From Candidatus Sungbacteria bacterium RIFCSPLOWO2_01_FULL_47_10 (GTDB lineage Bacteria; Patescibacteriota; Minisyncoccia; Sungbacterales; GWA2-42-14), in the NCBI GenBank assembly GCA_001820675.1, contig MHQO01000061.1:13227-18433 (forward strand): DNA of 5,207 nucleotides, given 5' to 3'. The position numbers were made by a program, and so were the translations under genes. Every line of letters starts with the position of its first letter. Positions within the stretch are counted from its first letter, which is position 1. Under the pieces are notes generated by a model that searched no databases, had not been told where the DNA came from, and saw only the letters and a list, made by a program, of their open reading frames with translations. Shown here piece by piece: positions 5,162-5,207 of the stretch.

Positions 5162-5207
5162 GGTAACACCAATTATGATCTATCCGGTCAGGGTTCGGTA
5201 ACCTTTT

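Larger units (their letters stand above)
4439..5183 (-). mobile_element. 745-bp insertion-sequence remnant with terminal inverted repeats
   Basis: Imperfect terminal inverted repeats of 23-24 bp bound the transposase frame. The left end, 4439-4462, begins ATAGATCA and ends GTGTTACCG. The right end, 5161-5183 read on the - strand, also begins ATAGATCA and ends GTGTTACCG, with a one-base length difference in the A/T-rich middle. The transposase stop lies 11 bp from the left repeat and its start 9 bp from the right one, the packing expected of an IS. I see no clear target-site duplication. A further GTTACCG copy (- strand, 5196-5202) lies outside, so the true right end might extend a little further. 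Length and the deleted transposase point to a non-autonomous derivative. Confidence 0.72.

Overview
The window looks like a piece of a small bacterial genome, most likely a Patescibacteria (CPR, Parcubacteria-like) lineage. That assignment is an inference. It rests on an enlarged TsaD whose extra segments are low-complexity repeats, on a degenerate transposase that resembles rve-type transposases I associate with this group, and on very compact genes. No rRNA marker is present to confirm it.

Layout. (1) 1-1158, + strand: the 3' part of a group-1 1-pyrroline-5-carboxylate dehydrogenase gene, cut by the left edge. It is followed at once by two tiny Cys-rich open frames of 48 and 47 codons, each with its own Shine-Dalgarno sequence and overlapping as ATGA. 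The unit ends in a clear intrinsic terminator (1175-1205). (2) 1334-2972, - strand: tsaD (tRNA t6A37 synthesis) followed by a 93-residue ArsR-type repressor. Just upstream of the repressor is a near-perfect 32-bp palindrome, and a second, weaker copy of it forms the last codons and stop of the same gene. tsaD carries three in-frame heptanucleotide repeat tracts that add tens of residues to the protein. (3) 2973-3126: divergent intergenic region with five CGAAT half-sites. (4) 3127-4416, + strand: an M16 zinc peptidase with an intact HxxEH-x76-E centre. It ends in a terminator whose stem includes the stop codon. (5) 4439-5183: a 745-bp transposon remnant with terminal inverted repeats and an internally deleted DDE (rve) transposase on the - strand. 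The start codon of that transposase lies in the loop of a perfect 10-bp hairpin.

The genes do not form one pathway. They are a catabolic dehydrogenase with two small putative zinc proteins, a tRNA-modification gene next to an autoregulated-looking repressor, a peptidase and a mobile-element relic. The most unusual signals are the 7-bp-period repeats inside an essential gene, the twin palindromes bracketing the ArsR gene, the two micro zinc proteins and the start-codon hairpin of the deleted transposase.
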